The notes under the pieces: generated by a model
Told to the model about the DNA's origin: nothing
The model's input: only the letters and a program-made list of their open reading frames with translations
Databases searched by the model: none
Shown: piece by piece, positions 61,609 through 64,000 of the stretch
Layout: every line of letters begins with the position of its first letter
Numbering within the stretch: position 1 is the stretch's first letter
Program-made: the position numbers and the translations under genes
From: Gelidibacter maritimus
GTDB lineage: Bacteria; Bacteroidota; Bacteroidia; Flavobacteriales; Flavobacteriaceae
Direction: 5' to 3'
Assembly: GCF_014062315.1 (NCBI RefSeq)
Contig: NZ_JACGLT010000002.1
Span: 473,007-537,006, forward strand
Length of the DNA: 64,000 nucleotides

Positions 61609-61658
61609 CCTAAAGGTAGCTTCACGAGACGTTTCCATCACGATTCACTACCTTTAGG
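61609..61658. repeat. inverted repeat at the left of the recombinase-IS91 unit
   Basis: CCTAAAGGTAG (61609-61619) and CTACCTTTAGG (61648-61658) are perfect 11-nt inverted repeats around 28 nt. They lie right after attC-like copy 2 and before the recombinase gene, and may mark the element end or its control region. Confidence 0.65.
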
Positions 61659-61686
61659 ATCAAGGTTTAATGTAATACTCAATATT

Positions 61687-62587
61687 ATGAAAAAAAAACG
61701 ACACCCTCATTGAAAGGGCCTGTATTTCCGTTCCAGAGTTTGCAAAACTCTACCAAAAATTAAAGCGTTCCGTTGAGCTGGCCGGCAAGAGCCAGAGTAC
61801 CCTTACCAACTATGCGCGCTGCCTGGCGCACCTTGCCCTCCATTTTAACTGTAGTCCACTTGCCCTGGATGAAGAACAGATCTTGGACTATCTACACGTT
61901 TTAAAGTCGCAGCACAAGACGCCATCCGACAGTTTTTTCAAGCACACCGTCTACGGGCTTCGCTATGCCTATCGCCTCTTTGGGATGAACGAGATGCGTG
62001 TGGTTCTTCCTTCCATTGAACGTCCCAAGACACTCCCGGTGGTATTGAACCAAAGAGAGATAAAACAACTGTTGAAGACCCCTAAACTGCTCAAGCACCG
62101 CTTGGTCCTGGCCATGCTCTATGGCTGTGGACTTCGCAATTTTGAACTGTGCAACCTACAGCGCAAGGACTTGGATTTTGATAGGATGATGCTGCACGTG
62201 CGCCAGGGGAAAGGGCGCAAGGATCGTTATGTTCCCCTGTCCAAAATGCAGGTCCGCGGCCTACAGAGATACTTCCTGGCAGAAAACCCGGATACGTGGT
62301 GTTTTACGGGCAATGACAAATCAGGCAGACCGAGCCGGATCTCTTCCCAGGGCGTTCAGTGGATCGTCCGCGAGGCTCGCAGGCACAGTGGCATCCAAAA
62401 GGAGATCACCGCCCATATCCTGCGGCACAGCTATGCCACCCACTTGCTGGAAATGGGTCTGGACATTATGAGCGTAAAGGATCTTTTGGGACATGCAGAT
62501 ATCCAGACCACCCTTATCTACCTCCATGTGGCACAATCGGGCAGGCAAAGGCCGTTCAGTCCGCTGGACAGGCTTTATGGCCAATAG
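61687..62587 (+). CDS. IntI/Xer-like tyrosine recombinase with a 1-nt frameshift in the start region
   Basis: The catalytic domain is intact, with GCGLRNFELCNLQRKDLDF (Arg I), GKGRKDRYVPL (Lys), HILRHSYATHLLEMG (HxxR), LGHADIQTT (His) and IYLHVAQSGRQ (nucleophile Tyr). The C-terminus SPLDRLYG resembles integron integrases, but the integron-specific insert is absent. The reading frame is open from 61691. The only nearby ATG (61687) is followed by nine A, which puts it out of frame; eight A would give a 299-residue protein starting MKKNDTLIERACISVPEF. As it stands, translation needs slippage or a late TTG at 61883, which loses most of the SAM-like N-terminal domain. The next gene starts 2 nt after the stop. 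Confidence 0.8.
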
Positions 62588-62589
62588 GG

Positions 62590-63723
62590 ATGTCCAAGCC
62601 TGTCCATGAAGTAGCCCATATCCTGGAGCGAAACAGGGAGCACCTTGCCGCTCATTGTGCCAATAGCTGGCAAGAACGTACCCTGCACGCGTTGCGCAAA
62701 TGTCGGACCTCGGCCTTGGGCGGTCACATCGATCGTTGTGAGAATCCAACCTGCGGTAGGTTGCACCTTAGTTATAACAGTTGTCGCAACCGTCACTGTC
62801 CGAAGTGCCAGGGCCATAAAAAAGAGGAATGGATCCGCGCCAGGGAGGCAGATCTGTTGAAGGTTCCCTACTTCCATGTAGTGTTTACCATACCTGCGGA
62901 GCTGAACCGGTTATGTCTGTACGAACCAAAGTTGGCGTACGGTCTTCTGTTCAAAACAGCTTGGGGCATTATCCGGGATTTTGGTGGCAATCCCAAGTTT
63001 TTGGGCGGCCGGATGGGAATGGTCGCCATCCTGCACACTTGGGGGCAGAACCTTTCGCTGCACCCGCACCTGCACTGTATAGTTCCCGGGGGTGGCATTG
63101 CCAGATCGGGCAAATGGAAACCTGCCAAGAGTAAGGGAAAGTATCTGTTCCCTGTAAAGGCAATGAGTAAGGTCTTCAGGGCTCGATTTGTGGCCGGATT
63201 GCGTAAAGCGCTGGGGAAGCAACAACCTCCCTCTTTTTACCAAAGCCTGTTCCAACATCATTGGGTGGTCTATTGCAAGCGTCCGTTCTTGGGGCCTTCA
63301 CAGGTAGTGGAATACTTGGGCCGCTATACCCATAAGATTGCCATCAGTAACCATCGGATAAAAGGTCTGGAAGGCGGAAACGTACGGTTCATGGTAAAGG
63401 ATTATCGGCACGGGGGCAAGAAATCTGTGCTTGCGCTGCCCGATGCCGAATTCATCAGGCGCTTCGCACTACATGTCCTGCCCAAGGGATTTACACGGAT
63501 CAGGCATTATGGTATTTTGAGCAGTTATTACAAAAGAACTGTGATCCCGCAGCTCCAGAAAGACCTGGGAATGCCAAAGCTTGGGGAGACAGGGCCATTG
63601 ATGCACCGAAAATGTCCAATATGCAAAAAGGGAAACCTTGTTACCGTTGCAACTTTTACCGCCCGTGGACCACCAGGGCACTGGCTGGAGCAGATCAATA
63701 ATCAAATAAAACGACCTATATAA
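62590..63723 (+). CDS. IS91 family transposase (HUH rolling-circle type)
   Basis: I take the ATG at 62590 (377 residues), 2 nt after the recombinase stop. An open frame upstream is only the shadow of the recombinase gene. The N-terminal zinc-binding domain contains RCENPTCGRLHLSYNSCRNR and HCPKCQG. The HUH motif is LHPHLHCIVPGGGI. The tyrosine helix region is VVEYLGRYTHKIAISNHRIK, followed by YRHGGKKSVLAL and the C-terminal CPICKKGNL cysteine motif. It moves by rolling-circle transposition without terminal repeats of the usual type. Confidence 0.95.
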   Translation: MSKPVHEVAHILERNREHLAAHCANSWQERTLHALRKCRTSALGGHIDRCENPTCGRLHLSYNSCRNRHCPKCQGHKKEEWIRAREADLLKVPYFHVVFTIPAELNRLCLYEPKLAYGLLFKTAWGIIRDFGGNPKFLGGRMGMVAILHTWGQNLSLHPHLHCIVPGGGIARSGKWKPAKSKGKYLFPVKAMSKVFRARFVAGLRKALGKQQPPSFYQSLFQHHWVVYCKRPFLGPSQVVEYLGRYTHKIAISNHRIKGLEGGNVRFMVKDYRHGGKKSVLALPDAEFIRRFALHVLPKGFTRIRHYGILSSYYKRTVIPQLQKDLGMPKLGETGPLMHRKCPICKKGNLVTVATFTARGPPGHWLEQINNQIKRPI

Positions 63724-64000
63724 AAAAAAGCGCAAGTCACGCGCAACAGGATATCTATGGTCAAAAATGAAGGAAACTGAGTGAAAAACGTTGAAAAGAA
63801 GCGAAGAGGAACTGCAAAACCAATCTTGCACTTCTAATCTTCAATAATAAAGCAAGCAAATACTCCCAAACAAAAAAATCAACTATTAAAAACCCATCTT
63901 AAATCCAATCAATCCCCATAGTAGGCAAACCGACCAACACCGGTTCAGTCAACACGGCATTCATGTTGGGTCGTACCGACCACACGAATGCTTAGTTATT
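63724..64000. other. non-coding right flank of the IS91 transposase
   Basis: No gene was found. An A-rich stretch (63724-63900) is followed by GC-richer sequence with short inverted repeats (about 63935-63985). This could be the replication terminus or origin end of the IS91 element, but the far side is outside the window. Confidence 0.45.

Larger units (their letters stand above)
61605..64000 (+). mobile_element. IS91-family unit with tyrosine recombinase (right end not resolved)
   Basis: A tyrosine recombinase and an IS91-type HUH transposase, 2 nt apart, form a transposition unit. The DNA is visibly richer in G+C than the flanking genome. The left edge is placed at the end of attC-like copy 2. 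The sequence after the transposase holds short inverted repeats near 63935-63985 (CGACCAACA and TGTTGGGTCG), but the end cannot be fixed and may lie beyond the window. Confidence 0.75.

Noticed and set aside
62359..62589. N-terminal extension of the IS91 transposase
   Set aside because: It overlaps the recombinase gene in another frame; the family N-terminus starts at the ATG at 62590.
54236..64000. Second copy of the CAT-tRNA 3' end (attR)
   Set aside because: I looked for TTCGAGCCCAGGTGGGACC in the remaining sequence and did not find it, so no right island boundary can be given.

Overview
The window is chromosomal DNA of a member of the Bacteroidota, almost certainly Flavobacteriaceae. The signs are AT-rich DNA, Bacteroidota-type -7 boxes (TAnnTTTG) in front of many starts, and family-typical proteins: DUF4837 and DUF4175 proteins, GIN-domain and PF14905-type outer membrane beta-barrel proteins, and a GlnRS with a long C-terminal extension. 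No rRNA operon or CRISPR array is present.

Positions 1-54,240 are mostly core genome. From left to right they hold: a DUF4837 lipoprotein (cut by the window edge), an MltD-like lytic transglycosylase, pgk, holB, an OmpH/Skp-like lipoprotein and a methyltransferase; mnmG flanked by two parS-like palindromes, with ybeY and a giant DUF4175 protein; gltX, an SPFH protein, a TPM protein, glnS and folB; tRNA-Cys followed by a 316-bp tandem duplication carrying tRNA-Cys debris; LysE, GIN, YbjQ and rnr genes; a 1-kb AT-rich gap with clustered DnaA-box-like sequences (candidate oriC); rpiB, an ElaA-like acetyltransferase, OmpA, S41 protease and rnpA; an MBL-subtilase-M1 peptidase operon; a DUF202 protein and a cation/proton antiporter; glgA-glgC; lepA; a TonB-dependent-type receptor; a ParE-type toxin-antitoxin pair; PD40 and M28 proteins; a three-gene operon (Lgt-like, multi-cysteine radical SAM, small membrane protein); dusB, a LolC/E-like permease, rbfA and methylmalonyl-CoA epimerase.

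A CAT-anticodon tRNA at 54,162 marks the start of an accessory region. First comes a mobilizable island: an unknown membrane protein, an excisionase-like HTH, a primase-helicase, a Toprim primase, MobC, a relaxase and a small membrane protein. No integrase is visible beside the tRNA.

After the island lie two copies of a foldable ~110-140 nt repeat whose stems covary between copies. One copy is interrupted by an IS110/IS1111-family element with subterminal inverted repeats and a long structured 3' non-coding stretch. The two copies bracket one small gene, as in an integron cassette. The window ends in a GC-richer unit of an IntI-like tyrosine recombinase, with a 1-nt frameshift in a poly-A run at its start, followed by an IS91-family HUH transposase.

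The most interesting candidates are (i) the attC-like repeats with a site-specific IS110 insertion and possible bridge RNA, (ii) the Lgt-like plus radical-SAM operon, which may act on membrane lipids, and (iii) the parS/oriC signals.
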